The notes under the pieces: generated by a model | Databases searched by the model: none | What the model was told of the DNA's origin: nothing | The model's input: only the letters and a program-made list of their open reading frames with translations | Assembly: GCA_020073245.1 (NCBI GenBank) | Contig: JAIQFQ010000026.1 | Coordinates: 1-52,904 of the forward strand | Reading direction: 5' to 3' | DNA length: 52,904 bases | Source of the DNA: Terriglobia bacterium | GTDB taxonomy: Bacteria; Acidobacteriota; Thermoanaerobaculia; Thermoanaerobaculales; Thermoanaerobaculaceae | Position numbers and translations under genes: made by a program | In this document: one piece after another, positions 7,530 through 16,805 of the stretch | How the letters are laid out: each line of letters starts with the position of its first letter | How positions within the stretch are numbered: position 1 is the first letter of the stretch

Positions 7530-10184
7530 GTGTCGCTGAGCGCCGGCACCCGCCTCGGGCCGTACGAGATCATCGCACCCCTGGGCGCGGGCGGGATGGG
7601 GGAGGTCTACCGAGCGCGGGACCACAGGCTGGACCGCAGCGTGGCGGTGAAGGTACTTCCCACCGAGCTCGACTCCGATCCCGAGCGCCTCGCGCGCTTC
7701 GAGCGCGAGGCCAAGGCGGTGGCCGCGCTCTCGCATCCGAACATCCTCGCGATCTTCGATTTCGGGAGGATCTCCGGGTCCGTGGTCGCAGTGATGGAGT
7801 TGCTGGACGGCGAGACGCTGCGCGAGCGCCTGAGCGCCGGAGCGCTGCCGGCGCGAAAGGCGGTCGAGATCGGCGTCCAGATCGCCAACGGTCTGGCCGC
7901 TGCGCACGAGAAGGGGATCGTGCACCGCGACCTCAAGCCGGAAAACGTATTCATCACCGCGGACGGGCGCGTCAAGATCCTCGACTTCGGGCTGGCGCGG
8001 GTCTCGGCGTTCCCTGCGGTGGGCGAGACCGAAACCGTGACAACGGCAACCCCCGCCTCGACGGAGCCCGGTGTCGTGATGGGAACTGTCGGCTACATGT
8101 CGCCGGAGCAGGTGCGGGGGCTGCCGGCGGATCACCGCTCGGACATCTTCTCCTTCGGCGCGGTGCTCTACGAGATGCTGTGCGGCGCGCGGGCCTTCAA
8201 GGGCGACTCGGCCGCGGACACAATGTCGGCGATCCTCAAGGAGGATCCAGCAGAACTCTCGGAGATCGACCCTTCCGTGCCGGGGCCGCTCGCTTTGGTG
8301 GTGCGCCATTGCCTCGAGAAGGCCCCGTCGGAGCGCTTCCAGTCGGCGCGCGACGCCGCGTTCGCGCTCTCCTCCTCCCTGACCTCCACGGGGGCGCACG
8401 CGGTGCGGCTCACGCTGATGTCGAGCGTTCGCCGCTGGATTCCGGCTGCAGCCGTCGCGCTCGTCGCGGCGGCCGTGGCCTTCGAAGCCGGGCGCCGGAG
8501 TACCGGAGGCCCGCAGGGCGAGGGTGCTGCCGCCCAGCCGGGATCTCTCTTGCAGCTCACGGACCAGGCAGGAGTGGAGACGGAGTGCAGCCTTGCCCCG
8601 GACGGCAAGAGCTTCGTCTACGTGTCGAACGCTTCCGGCAACCTCGACATCTACCTCCAGCGCGTCGGCGGCGGCAATCCCGTCAACCTCACCCAGGACT
8701 GCGCCCTCGACGACTACGGCCCGGCGTTCTCTCCGGACGGCGAGAGCATCGCGTTCCGCTCCGAGCGCGATGGCGGCGGGATCTTCATCATGGGCTCCAC
8801 CGGCGAGGCGGGGAGGAAGCTCGCGGACTTCGGCTACGACCCGAGCTGGTCTCCCGACGCGCGGCAACTGGCGGTGTCCACCGGGGTGTTCGTCTCTCCG
8901 ACCGACAGGGCCGAGGCGGGAGCGCTCTGGGGCATCGACCTCGCCACCGGCGCACGGCGCATGATCTACCGGGGGGGCGACGCCATGCAACCGAGCTGGT
9001 CGCCCCACGGGAAGCGGATCGCGTTCTGGGGGCTGAAGGGCGAGAGCGGGCAGCGCGACATCTGGACCGTGGCCGCGGACGGCTCGCAGAAGGACGGCGG
9101 CGCCGTCGCGGTCACGGACGATCCAGCGCTGGACTGGAACCCCGTCTGGTCGCCGGACGGGCGCTCTCTTTACTTCTCCAGCAGCCGGGGTGGCACGATG
9201 AACCTGTGGCGGGTTGCGATCGACGCGACGTCCGGCCGGGTCCTCGGCGAGCCGCAACCCGTGACCACACCCTCGGCGTGGAGCGGCTGGATCAGCTTCT
9301 CGCGCGACGGGCGCCGTCTCGCCTTTGCCGCCCTCGACTGGCGCGCAAACCTGCTCAAGGTCGGCTTCGACGCCGTCGCCGAGAGGATCGTCGGGGTGCC
9401 GGTGCCCATCCTGCGCTCCACCCAGCCGATCCGAGATCACGAGGTCTCACCGGACGGGGGGTCGCTGGTCTTCACCAGGGTGGGGATCCGCGAGGATCTC
9501 TTGGTCGCAAGGGTCGACGGCACGGGCCTCCGCCGCTTGACGGACGATCCCTCCCGGCACCGCGGTCCGGCATGGTCCCCGGACGGCCAGCGCATCGCGT
9601 TCTACTCCGACCGCGGCGGGAGCTACCAGATCTGGACGGTCCGCCCCGACGGAAGCGGTCTTCAGCAGATCACCGCGATCTCCGGGACCCCGAACTTTCC
9701 GGTGTGGTCGCCGGACGGTTTGCGGCTCGCCACCGTCATCCTCCCAACGGGCGCCGCCATCTTCACCGACCTCGCGCACGGGCCTCTGAAGGCAGCCAGC
9801 ATGCTGCCCGCGCTTCCCGAGGGATCCCTCTTCTGGCCCCTGCAGTGGTCCCCCGACGGGTCGTCGCTGCTCGGGATGGAGACCTCGGCCCGCCATGTCG
9901 GCGTCACCACGTACTCCTTCCGGAGCGGCCGCTACGACTCACTGCTCCTAGAGGCGGCACGAGGGTGGGTCACTCCGGTGTGGCTGCGCGACGGCCGGCG
10001 CATCCTGTATCGCGACCGCGAGGGGATCTCTCTGCTCGACACCGCGACGAGAAAGAGCAAACAGCTCCTTGCGGTTGCGGGTTACATGGTGGGCAAGAGC
10101 GTCGGCGTCACCCGCGACGAGCGCTGGATCACGTTCACAGAGTCCGCCAACGAGGGCGACATCTGGCTGATGGAGCTGCGCTGA
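7530..10184 (+). CDS. Transmembrane Ser/Thr protein kinase with TolB/WD40-like beta-propeller
   Basis: 884 aa from GTG 7530 (GGAGG six bases upstream; an ATG at 7395 is open in frame but reads through non-kinase sequence). An intact PknB-type kinase domain spans about residues 10-285: glycine loop GAGGMGEVY (19-27), ATP-binding Lys41, catalytic HRDLKPEN (132-139), DFG (152-154) and YMSPEQVRG. One membrane span at about 301-320 is followed by about 540 residues of repeated 'SPDGRSLYFSS'-type blades, TolB/WD40-like. The kinase should be cytoplasmic and the propeller extracytoplasmic, a receptor-kinase layout abundant in Acidobacteriota. Ligand and substrates are unknown. It is monocistronic and divergent from heme oxygenase. 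Confidence 0.95.
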   Translation: MSLSAGTRLGPYEIIAPLGAGGMGEVYRARDHRLDRSVAVKVLPTELDSDPERLARFEREAKAVAALSHPNILAIFDFGRISGSVVAVMELLDGETLRERLSAGALPARKAVEIGVQIANGLAAAHEKGIVHRDLKPENVFITADGRVKILDFGLARVSAFPAVGETETVTTATPASTEPGVVMGTVGYMSPEQVRGLPADHRSDIFSFGAVLYEMLCGARAFKGDSAADTMSAILKEDPAELSEIDPSVPGPLALVVRHCLEKAPSERFQSARDAAFALSSSLTSTGAHAVRLTLMSSVRRWIPAAAVALVAAAVAFEAGRRSTGGPQGEGAAAQPGSLLQLTDQAGVETECSLAPDGKSFVYVSNASGNLDIYLQRVGGGNPVNLTQDCALDDYGPAFSPDGESIAFRSERDGGGIFIMGSTGEAGRKLADFGYDPSWSPDARQLAVSTGVFVSPTDRAEAGALWGIDLATGARRMIYRGGDAMQPSWSPHGKRIAFWGLKGESGQRDIWTVAADGSQKDGGAVAVTDDPALDWNPVWSPDGRSLYFSSSRGGTMNLWRVAIDATSGRVLGEPQPVTTPSAWSGWISFSRDGRRLAFAALDWRANLLKVGFDAVAERIVGVPVPILRSTQPIRDHEVSPDGGSLVFTRVGIREDLLVARVDGTGLRRLTDDPSRHRGPAWSPDGQRIAFYSDRGGSYQIWTVRPDGSGLQQITAISGTPNFPVWSPDGLRLATVILPTGAAIFTDLAHGPLKAASMLPALPEGSLFWPLQWSPDGSSLLGMETSARHVGVTTYSFRSGRYDSLLLEAARGWVTPVWLRDGRRILYRDREGISLLDTATRKSKQLLAVAGYMVGKSVGVTRDERWITFTESANEGDIWLMELR

Positions 10185-10515
10185 TCGATGAGGTGCACCT
10201 CACGGCTCTGTTGGCGGGCTGGCGAACCAGGCTCTGACAATACCCAGCGTTAGACATATTCGTACGTGCTGTGAGAGACCTCATGGCGCTGCTTTGCAGT
10301 GTCGGACCGCAACCGGCGCCTCGACCCTCGTGGACCGGGCGGCCTGGCCCGCCTGGCGTCGGCGTGTCGTCCGCAAGGATCGGATGGACCCCCTTGCAAC
10401 GAGTGGTAGCATATTTGGAAAGATGTTCGGATGCAGCTGGCAACGTCGCAGGGCACGGAGGCGTATCGAGAGTCTCCCGCCCGCTTGGATTCGGTTCTGA
10501 GGAAGGAGGAGGACG
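10185..10515. other. Intergenic region with a 14-base perfect palindrome
   Basis: 331 bases without a credible gene. Immediately after the kinase stop, 10189-10202 is the perfect palindrome TGAGGTGCACCTCA. The rest carries upstream sequence of the next gene (AT-richer patch at 10408-10420). No T-tract terminator was seen. Confidence 0.5.
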
Positions 10516-11130
10516 ATGAACTCGGAAACCCGAGTCGTTTGGGGGCGGCGCGCGACGGTGCGCGCGGCGACGCTCCTGCTGCCGCTGTGGCTCGTGCTCT
10601 CGGCGGCTCCCTCGTCTGCATTGCCGGTGTGGGTCGACCTCAACTACACCACGGTGGGCGGCACCGGCACAGCGGTGGCGGCTATCCAGCTCGACGACAG
10701 CCTGCTGCGGCCGAACGTCGTCGGATTCGTCAATTGCGACCTCTCGTTGATCTACAGCTTCAGCATGACGATCACCGGCCTGATCACGACCCCGTCGAGC
10801 ACCTCCTTCACCAAGGCCGACCTGGGGGGCTACTACATCAGCACCGACGGCGGCGGCAACATCACCGACCTGAACTTCTTCATGCTCGATTCAACCTGCC
10901 CCCCCGACCACTACAACGCAGACGGCTACGCCCTCAACGGCGCCACCACTTTCCGTGTGGAGCTGCATCGGCACATCGTCGGTGACGGAGATCAGATCGT
11001 CGCAGATTTCCTGGCGGCCCCGAGCGTCCGCGGGTCTCTCATCCCGACACTCTCACCGGCGGGCCTCGCGATCGTGGCGCTGCTGATCCTGGTCGCCGGT
11101 GTCCTGGTGCTGAGCAGGCGACTGACGTAG
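10516..11130 (+). CDS. Exported protein with IPTL-CTERM sorting signal, function unknown
   Basis: 204 aa. There is an N-terminal signal peptide (Arg-rich start, hydrophobic LLLPLWLVLSAAPSSA). The C-terminus is IPTLSPAGLAIVALLILVAG followed by a basic tail (SRRLT), matching the IPTL-CTERM tripartite signal: IPTL motif, membrane span, Arg-rich end. Such tails are processed by exosortase/archaeosortase-type enzymes, none of which is in this window. The 140-residue middle (Thr/Gly/Asp-rich, few Cys) has no domain I recognise. AAGGAGGAGG precedes the ATG. It is upstream of the large FG-GAP protein on the same strand, so a shared surface role is possible. Confidence 0.8.
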   Translation: MNSETRVVWGRRATVRAATLLLPLWLVLSAAPSSALPVWVDLNYTTVGGTGTAVAAIQLDDSLLRPNVVGFVNCDLSLIYSFSMTITGLITTPSSTSFTKADLGGYYISTDGGGNITDLNFFMLDSTCPPDHYNADGYALNGATTFRVELHRHIVGDGDQIVADFLAAPSVRGSLIPTLSPAGLAIVALLILVAGVLVLSRRLT

Positions 11131-11418
11131 GATCCGCGCCGCGCCGGCCGCCCTGCGCCGGCGCGCGACCGGGACGCCCTTGCGGAGTGCGCGCTCCGCG
11201 GCTGCTCCTGCCAGCACCGTGGCAAGCGCAGCACCTTCACCAACCGCTCAGCCCCTGCGGCCGGCCAAGAGTCCGATCCCGAGTGGGGTCAGGATTGCCA
11301 CGAATGCCGGGGACGCCCTGTGCCCGGGCGGTCTGCGGGAACGGCCGCGGGTATCGGCGGCGGCACAGTTCCCCGGTGGGTGATACCATCCGCAGGTTAT
11401 GGAAGGGACCTCGTACTC
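11131..11418. other. Intergenic region
   Basis: 288 bases between two exported-protein genes. GC-rich, with only incidental open frames; no terminator, RNA or strong promoter recognised. Confidence 0.4.
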
Positions 11419-14400
11419 ATGCTGAAGCGAGTCGGTACTGCAGTGGCGGTGGGGGCGGTTTTCTGGGCACACGTGGTTGGCGCTCAGCTTTCGCAGCAGG
11501 GCGGCAAGCTTGTCGGCACCGGCGCGACGGGCAACGCGTGGCAGGCCTCCGCCGTCGCCGTGTCGACCGATGGCAACACCGCCATCGTCGGAGGGTACCT
11601 GGACAACGGCGCGGCGGGAGCAGCCTGGGTGTTCAGCCGCTCGGGCGGCGCGTGGACCCAGCAGGGCAGCAAGCTGGTCGGCAGCAACGGGAGCGCGAAC
11701 GCCGCGCAGGCCTGGTCGGTTGCCATCTCCGGGGACGGCAACACGGCGATCATCGGCGGTCCCGGGGACAGCACCGGCACCGGCGCAACCTGGGTCTTCG
11801 CCCGGTCGGGCGGGGCGTGGGCCCAGCAGGGCAGCAAGCTCGTCGGCGGCGGTGCGTCCGGTCACGCAAACCAGGGCTCGTCCGTGGCGCTCTCTGCGGA
11901 CGGCAACACCGCGGTCGTCGGCGGACCGGGCGATAACTCCGGCGTCGGTGCGGTCTGGGTGTTCACACGGTCCGGCAGCACGTGGAAGCAGCAGGGCTCC
12001 AAGCTGGTCGCCACTGGTGCGGTCGGAAGCGCCGGACTGGGCTCGTCGGTGGCCCTCTCAGGGGATGCCGGTACCATCATCGCGGGCGGTCCTCAGGACA
12101 ACAACGGGTCGGGAGCCGTCTGGGTGTTCACCCAGACAGCCGGCAAGTGGACGCTGCAGGGGAACAAGTTGGTCGGCTCGGCGCCGAACACGATGTTCAC
12201 GATCACCGGCGAAGCCAGCGTGACCGCCAGTTTCACCCAGCAGCCCCTCCCCTGCTACCCCTTCACGACGGCAGCGAGCCCGCCCAAAGAGGGCGAGATT
12301 ACGATCAACACTCCTAAGAACTGCGGCAACGGCTATGCGCCGGGGACGCAGATCTCGCTCCAGGTACTTCCCGCAGGCGGGTGGGCGATGACGGGGTGGA
12401 CAGGCGCCGGGGGCTCGTTCTCGACCGTCTCCTCGATCCTGACGACGTTCACGATCACGGGCAACGCCAGCGTTACTGCGAACTTCGTTCAGCAGGGCAC
12501 CACGTGTGATGACCTGACGATCGCCGTGAACCCAACGGGCGGCGGCACCGCAATCGAAACCACCTCAGTCAACTGCACCAACCCTGTCGGATACCTCCAG
12601 GGCTCGCCGATATGGTTGAGCGCCAGGCCCGCGAGCGGGTGGATCTTCTCCGGATGGACAGGCACCGGCGGCGTGTTCTCGGACACGTCCTCGCCGGCAT
12701 CCCGGTTCACGATTTCCGACAATGCCACCGTGACGGCCAACTTCATGCAGCCGCCCACCACGTGTGAGCCGCTGTCGTTGAGCGCAAGCCCGGGCAGTTC
12801 GGGCAGTGTGACCTTGAACACCCCGCAGAGCTGCGGTGGCGGCTACACCTGGGGCACACCGATCTCACTCACTGCGAACCCGGCGCCTGGGTGGACGTTC
12901 TCGGGGTGGAGCGGCAGCGGGGGTGCGTTCTCGAACCCGGCCGGGCTCTCGGGGAGCGCCAGGCAAGGCACGTCGGTTGCGGTCTCCAGCGACGGCAACA
13001 CGGCGATCGTGGGAGGTTACGTGAACGCCTCCACCGGGACGGTATGGGTCTTCACCCGTTCCGGTTCGACGTGGGTCCAGGAGGGCAACCCGATCTCGGT
13101 CAACGCCGACGCGGCGCTCGCGCAGCAGGCATGGTCCGTGGCGCTTTCAGGAGACGGCAACACGGCCCTGGTGGCGGAGCCCGGCGACAACAGTGGCATG
13201 GGTGCGGCATGGTTGGTCACGCGCTCGGGCGGTGCTTGGACGCAGCAAGGCACCAGGATGGTCGGCACCGGTGCAGCGGGCCGGGCCGGGCAAGGCTCCG
13301 CGGTGGCGCTCTCTGGCGACGGCAGCACCGCCGTCATCGGCGGCCCCAACGACAATGGGGGCGCCGGCGCGGCGTGGGCCTTCTCCAGCGGTGCATCTCC
13401 CGTGTGCACGTTTGGCCTGTTGCCGGCGTCGCATGGGTTTGCCGCCACCGGGGGGCCGGGCACGCTCGCGGTCAGCGTGATCTCCGGAACCGACTGCCCC
13501 TGGGTCGCATTGAGCAACGTCCCATGGGTCGCAATCACCCAACCGGACGCCGGTTCGGGCAGCGGGCAGGTTGGATATGCAGTCAGTTCAAACTCGGGGG
13601 TGGCGCGCGCCGGAACCCTGGATGTCGCGGGCCAGACGTTCACGATCTACCAGGCGGGGAACAACTGTTCCTACTCGCTCGACCCGACCACCGCGAGCTT
13701 CCAGGCGGGTGGGGGTGTGGGCTCGTTCAATGTGACGGCGCCGTCCGACTGTCCATGGGCGGCGGGCACCTCGAGTTCCTGGCTTCATGTGACCGCCGGT
13801 GCTGAGGGTATCGGAAACGGTCCGGTGAGCTTTACCGCGGACGCCAACATCGGCGCCCCCCGCTCGGGGGCGATCGTCGTCGAGGACCAGACGTTCACTG
13901 TGACTCAGGCGGCGCCCCCGCCGGTCGCCTCGTTCAACGTGACGCCGACGAACCCGGTTGTTGGTGAAGTCGTGCAGTTCAACGACACTTCGACCGGTTT
14001 TCCGACATCGTGGGTATGGGACTTCGGTGACGGTAACGGCAGCACCGCGCAGAACCCGACCCACAGGTACGCTGCGGCGGGTTCCTACACGGTGGCCCTG
14101 ATGGTCGCGAACTCGACCGCGCAGGACGGCGCGTCGAACCAGGTCAGCGTCATCACGGGGTTCCCCCTCTGGCTCCCGGTGGTGAGCCACGTGTCCGGTC
14201 GCAACGGCACGGAGTGGCGTTCGGACCTGGGACTCCTCAACCCGGGCACCGCTGCCGCGACCGTTCAGGGGCTTTTCCATTCCGCCTCGGGCGTGGTGAG
14301 TGGCGCAACTTTCGTTCCGGGGGGCAACCAGCTGATCGTTGCGGACGTGGTTGGCCAGCTGGGATCGACCGGCTCGGGGGCGCTCGAGATCCTCTCCGAC

Positions 14401-15504
14401 CAGCCGGTGGTTGTGACCTCGCGGACGTACGACGACCTGGCAAGCGGGTCGGTGGGTCAGGACTACGCCTCGTATGCCGCGGCGGACTGTCTCGGTTCCA
14501 TGGAGTCGGCGTGGCTTCCGCAGTTGACGGAGAACGCGGCATATCACACCAACATCTCCTTGACCAACAGCGGAAACGAGACGGCGACCGTGACGGTTGA
14601 GCTGCTCGACGGGCTGGGCAACCCGTTGGCGTCCTACGACGTGGTGCTCGCGCCAGGGGAGTGGGCACAAGAGACCCAGGTGTTCCTCCAACACGCGGGA
14701 CAGACGGCGATGGACCAGGGGTACGCGAAGGTGACGGTGACGGCGGGCGCGGGAATCGTCGCGTCCGCCACTGTGGTCGACAACATCACCAACGATCCGA
14801 CCACCGTCGCGATGATTCCTGTCTCGAGCGTCCCGGGCGCCGGCAGCATCTGGATCCCGGCGGTGAGCCATGCGACGGGTGGTCACGGCGCGCAGTGGCG
14901 GTCGGACGTGGGGCTCCTCAACCCCGGAGCTGTCCCTGCCAACGTGCAGGAGCTGTTCCACGGCTCGGCGGGTGTGGTGGGAGGATCAGTCTCCGTTCCC
15001 GGCGGCGGCCAACTGATCGTGAGGGACCTCGTGGGCGCGCTCGGGTCATCAGGCTCGGGAGCGCTCGAGATCGTCTCCGACCAGCCTCTGGCGGTGACCT
15101 CGCGCACCTACGATCAGCGGGCGAGTGGGACGGTCGGTCAGGAGTACGCCTCGTATACCTCCGCGTCCGCACTCGGGACGAATCTGTCGGCGTGGCTTCC
15201 GCAGTTGACGGAGAACGCAGCGTTCCGCACCAACATCTCGCTGACGAACATCGGGGCCGTGGCGGCGACCGTGACCGTGCAGCTGTTCGGCGGGGCAGGG
15301 AACCCTCTCGGGAGCTACGAGGTCGCGCTCGCTCCTGGCGAATGGGTCCAGGAGACACAGCCGTTCTTCGGCCATGCACAGCAGACCGCGATGGACCGGG
15401 GCTACGCCAGGGTGACCGTGACATCGGGCTCCGGCATCATCGCCTCGGCATCCGTCATCGACAACGTCACCAACGACCCCACCACCATCGCGATGGTTCG
15501 ATAG
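11419..15504 (+). CDS. Large secreted mosaic protein: FG-GAP propeller with InlB-type insert, BACON, PKD and tandem C-terminal modules
   Basis: 1361 aa from ATG 11419, which begins a signal peptide (MLKRVGTAVAVGAVFW..GAQ) and has GGAAGGG upstream; an ATG 99 bases earlier would bury it. Order: four FG-GAP_2-type units ('SVALSGDGNTAIVGG..GAVWVF'); at about residues 254-508 a block of divergent InlB B-type repeats ('GWIFSGWTG..NATVTANF', paired Cys); three more FG-GAP units; two BACON-like domains ('FTIYQAG', 'FTVTQAA'); a PKD domain (WVWDFGDGNGS); and two 227-aa copies of a 'W(L/I)P(V/A)VSH..WRSD(L/V)GLLNPG' module common in acidobacterial exported proteins. All are extracellular adhesion or carbohydrate/protein-binding folds; no catalytic site is seen. 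No cell-wall or CTERM anchor is visible at the C-terminus. Confidence 0.9.
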   Translation: MLKRVGTAVAVGAVFWAHVVGAQLSQQGGKLVGTGATGNAWQASAVAVSTDGNTAIVGGYLDNGAAGAAWVFSRSGGAWTQQGSKLVGSNGSANAAQAWSVAISGDGNTAIIGGPGDSTGTGATWVFARSGGAWAQQGSKLVGGGASGHANQGSSVALSADGNTAVVGGPGDNSGVGAVWVFTRSGSTWKQQGSKLVATGAVGSAGLGSSVALSGDAGTIIAGGPQDNNGSGAVWVFTQTAGKWTLQGNKLVGSAPNTMFTITGEASVTASFTQQPLPCYPFTTAASPPKEGEITINTPKNCGNGYAPGTQISLQVLPAGGWAMTGWTGAGGSFSTVSSILTTFTITGNASVTANFVQQGTTCDDLTIAVNPTGGGTAIETTSVNCTNPVGYLQGSPIWLSARPASGWIFSGWTGTGGVFSDTSSPASRFTISDNATVTANFMQPPTTCEPLSLSASPGSSGSVTLNTPQSCGGGYTWGTPISLTANPAPGWTFSGWSGSGGAFSNPAGLSGSARQGTSVAVSSDGNTAIVGGYVNASTGTVWVFTRSGSTWVQEGNPISVNADAALAQQAWSVALSGDGNTALVAEPGDNSGMGAAWLVTRSGGAWTQQGTRMVGTGAAGRAGQGSAVALSGDGSTAVIGGPNDNGGAGAAWAFSSGASPVCTFGLLPASHGFAATGGPGTLAVSVISGTDCPWVALSNVPWVAITQPDAGSGSGQVGYAVSSNSGVARAGTLDVAGQTFTIYQAGNNCSYSLDPTTASFQAGGGVGSFNVTAPSDCPWAAGTSSSWLHVTAGAEGIGNGPVSFTADANIGAPRSGAIVVEDQTFTVTQAAPPPVASFNVTPTNPVVGEVVQFNDTSTGFPTSWVWDFGDGNGSTAQNPTHRYAAAGSYTVALMVANSTAQDGASNQVSVITGFPLWLPVVSHVSGRNGTEWRSDLGLLNPGTAAATVQGLFHSASGVVSGATFVPGGNQLIVADVVGQLGSTGSGALEILSDQPVVVTSRTYDDLASGSVGQDYASYAAADCLGSMESAWLPQLTENAAYHTNISLTNSGNETATVTVELLDGLGNPLASYDVVLAPGEWAQETQVFLQHAGQTAMDQGYAKVTVTAGAGIVASATVVDNITNDPTTVAMIPVSSVPGAGSIWIPAVSHATGGHGAQWRSDVGLLNPGAVPANVQELFHGSAGVVGGSVSVPGGGQLIVRDLVGALGSSGSGALEIVSDQPLAVTSRTYDQRASGTVGQEYASYTSASALGTNLSAWLPQLTENAAFRTNISLTNIGAVAATVTVQLFGGAGNPLGSYEVALAPGEWVQETQPFFGHAQQTAMDRGYARVTVTSGSGIIASASVIDNVTNDPTTIAMVR
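12178..12942 (+). repeat. In-frame block of InlB B-type repeats inserted in the FG-GAP propeller
   Basis: 765 bases (255 codons). It starts with the C-terminal half of a B-repeat (TMFTITGEASVTASF), has two complete repeats, and ends with the N-terminal half of another (GWTFSGWSGSGGAFSN). The flanking FG-GAP sequence runs 'NKLVG' on the left and 'SARQGTSVAVS' on the right. Boundaries are uncertain by a few codons. Confidence 0.7.
14170..15504 (+). repeat. Two tandem copies of a 681-base coding module
   Basis: Copy 1 is about 14170-14850 and copy 2 about 14851-15504. Anchor points (TGG at 14170 and 14851; GTGGCTTCCGCAG at 14511 and 15192) are 681 bases apart, that is 227 codons. Nucleotide identity is patchy but high around the GTGGCTTCCGCAGTTGACGG block, indicating internal duplication. 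Confidence 0.85.
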
Positions 15505-15580
15505 CACGCTAGGCGACCAAGCCGGCGCCGCCCCGCTTCGCGCGCGAACGACGTGTCGGCGAATGCGCCAAGCATGAAAG

Positions 15581-15610
15581 AAACGGCGGGGCCGCGCGAC
15601 CCCGCCGTTT
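15581..15610. terminator. Bidirectional Rho-independent terminator between convergent genes
   Basis: Perfect 11-bp stem AAACGGCGGGG / CCCCGCCGTTT with an 8-base loop, flanked by A-rich sequence on the left and CGTTTC on the right, so it can act on both strands. It lies between the ends of the convergent genes at 15504 and 15672. Confidence 0.8.
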
Positions 15611-15671
15611 CGTTTCATCGAGGGTGAAGCGCGCCCTCACCCCCGGGGTGTTGCGCCGCAAGACGCGGGAC

Positions 15672-16805
15672 TCAGAAGCCGTCGTCCGCGTCGTCGTCAA
15701 AGTCGAACGGAGGCGTCAGTCCCGTGTAGTCGCCGATCACCTTGGCGTCGTACGGACCGAACAACCCCTGGCTCGTGTTGGAGGTGCCAAACCCCGACAC
15801 GTTGAGGTTGCCGTAGGACGCAACGATGCTCTTCGCCGGATCGACGACGATCACCCGATGGTTGTTCTGGTCGGAGATGATGGTGTTGCCGTTGTGAAGC
15901 CTGATCGCCCTGGTCGGGGAGGGCGCCGGGTTGCTGCCCGATTCCGTGTTCGTGAAGTACTCCCAAACCGGAGTGTCTGTGGAGTCCACCTCGACGATCC
16001 GGCTGTTGCCGGCGTCGGTCAGCAAGGTGTTGCCGTTCGGCAGCCGACTGGCGAAAGCCATTCCGCTGACGGTGCCCCCCGCGCTGAACGTCGCCACGAT
16101 GTTGAGGGCGTGATCCACTTCGATCGCACGGTCGTTGCCCTCGTCCGCGATGAGGACGTGGCCGTTCTCGAGCAGCTCCGCGCTGTTGGGGTCACTGAGC
16201 TGGTTGGCGCCGTTGCCGCTGACACCGGTGGTGCCGTACTGCCAAAGGATGTTCTTGTGCCTGTCGACCTCGATGACGCGCTGGTTGGCCTGGTCAGTGA
16301 TCAGGATGCGCCCGTCCGGCAGGTACGTGGCCTGGGTCGGAGTGTTGAGCTCGTTGGGGCCCGAGCCGGTGACCCCGAACGTGCCGTACTGCCAAATGAT
16401 GTGGCCGTTCCGATTGACGAGCATGACGCGGTTGTCCGGGCAGCCGGCAGGGTCCGTGCAGGTCGGCACGGTGTCGGGCGGCGTGCCCGTTCCTGCCATG
16501 AGCGTGAGCGGGCCGACCCGCTGCGCGTCGTTGACGCCGATGATCGAGGCCGCCGTGAAATCGGTGGGCCCCACGCCGAACTGCCACACGATGTTCCCCT
16601 GCGGATCCACCTCGATCACGCGGTTGTTGAACTGGTCCGAGATCAGGATGTTCCCCCGGTCGTTGAAGAAGCGCCTGAGGTGTTTGGCCTGAACCGGGGC
16701 GCTGGTGAGAGCCAGGCATGCCGCCAGCGCAATGCCGGTGGCCAAACGACGAAAGCGCGAGACCGCGGTACGGTGCGCGTTGGTCTTCTGTGGATACTCA
16801 TGCAT
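15672..16805 (-). CDS. Exported NHL/PQQ-like beta-propeller protein
   Basis: 377 aa. The ATG at 16805 has GGAGG eight bases upstream and leads into a signal peptide (LATGIALAACLALTSAPVQA). At least six repeats of about 45-55 residues follow, each with 'G(N/R)(I/T)L(I/L)(S/T)D..N.R(V/I)(I/V)EVD..G.I(V/L)W.YG', the pattern of NHL-like or arylsulfotransferase-type propellers. The C-terminus is acidic (FDDDADDGF). No catalytic residues are evident, so binding or scaffolding outside the cytoplasm is the likely role. It is convergent with the large FG-GAP protein and shares a terminator with it. Confidence 0.82.
   Translation of the reverse strand: MHEYPQKTNAHRTAVSRFRRLATGIALAACLALTSAPVQAKHLRRFFNDRGNILISDQFNNRVIEVDPQGNIVWQFGVGPTDFTAASIIGVNDAQRVGPLTLMAGTGTPPDTVPTCTDPAGCPDNRVMLVNRNGHIIWQYGTFGVTGSGPNELNTPTQATYLPDGRILITDQANQRVIEVDRHKNILWQYGTTGVSGNGANQLSDPNSAELLENGHVLIADEGNDRAIEVDHALNIVATFSAGGTVSGMAFASRLPNGNTLLTDAGNSRIVEVDSTDTPVWEYFTNTESGSNPAPSPTRAIRLHNGNTIISDQNNHRVIVVDPAKSIVASYGNLNVSGFGTSNTSQGLFGPYDAKVIGDYTGLTPPFDFDDDADDGF

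Noticed and set aside
11248..11310. Minus-strand hydrophobic C-terminus (AFVAILTPLGIGLLAG) resembling a CTERM tail
   Set aside because: No signal peptide or domain precedes it; the rest of the frame is the antisense of the FG-GAP gene.
12150..12960. Assembly chimera as explanation for the FG-GAP/B-repeat mosaic
   Set aside because: Not excluded, but frame is kept at both junctions and the blade count totals seven, which favours a real insertion.
13588..14961. Minus-strand open frame of about 457 codons inside the FG-GAP protein
   Set aside because: Antisense shadow with biased Arg/His composition and no recognisable domain or ribosome site.
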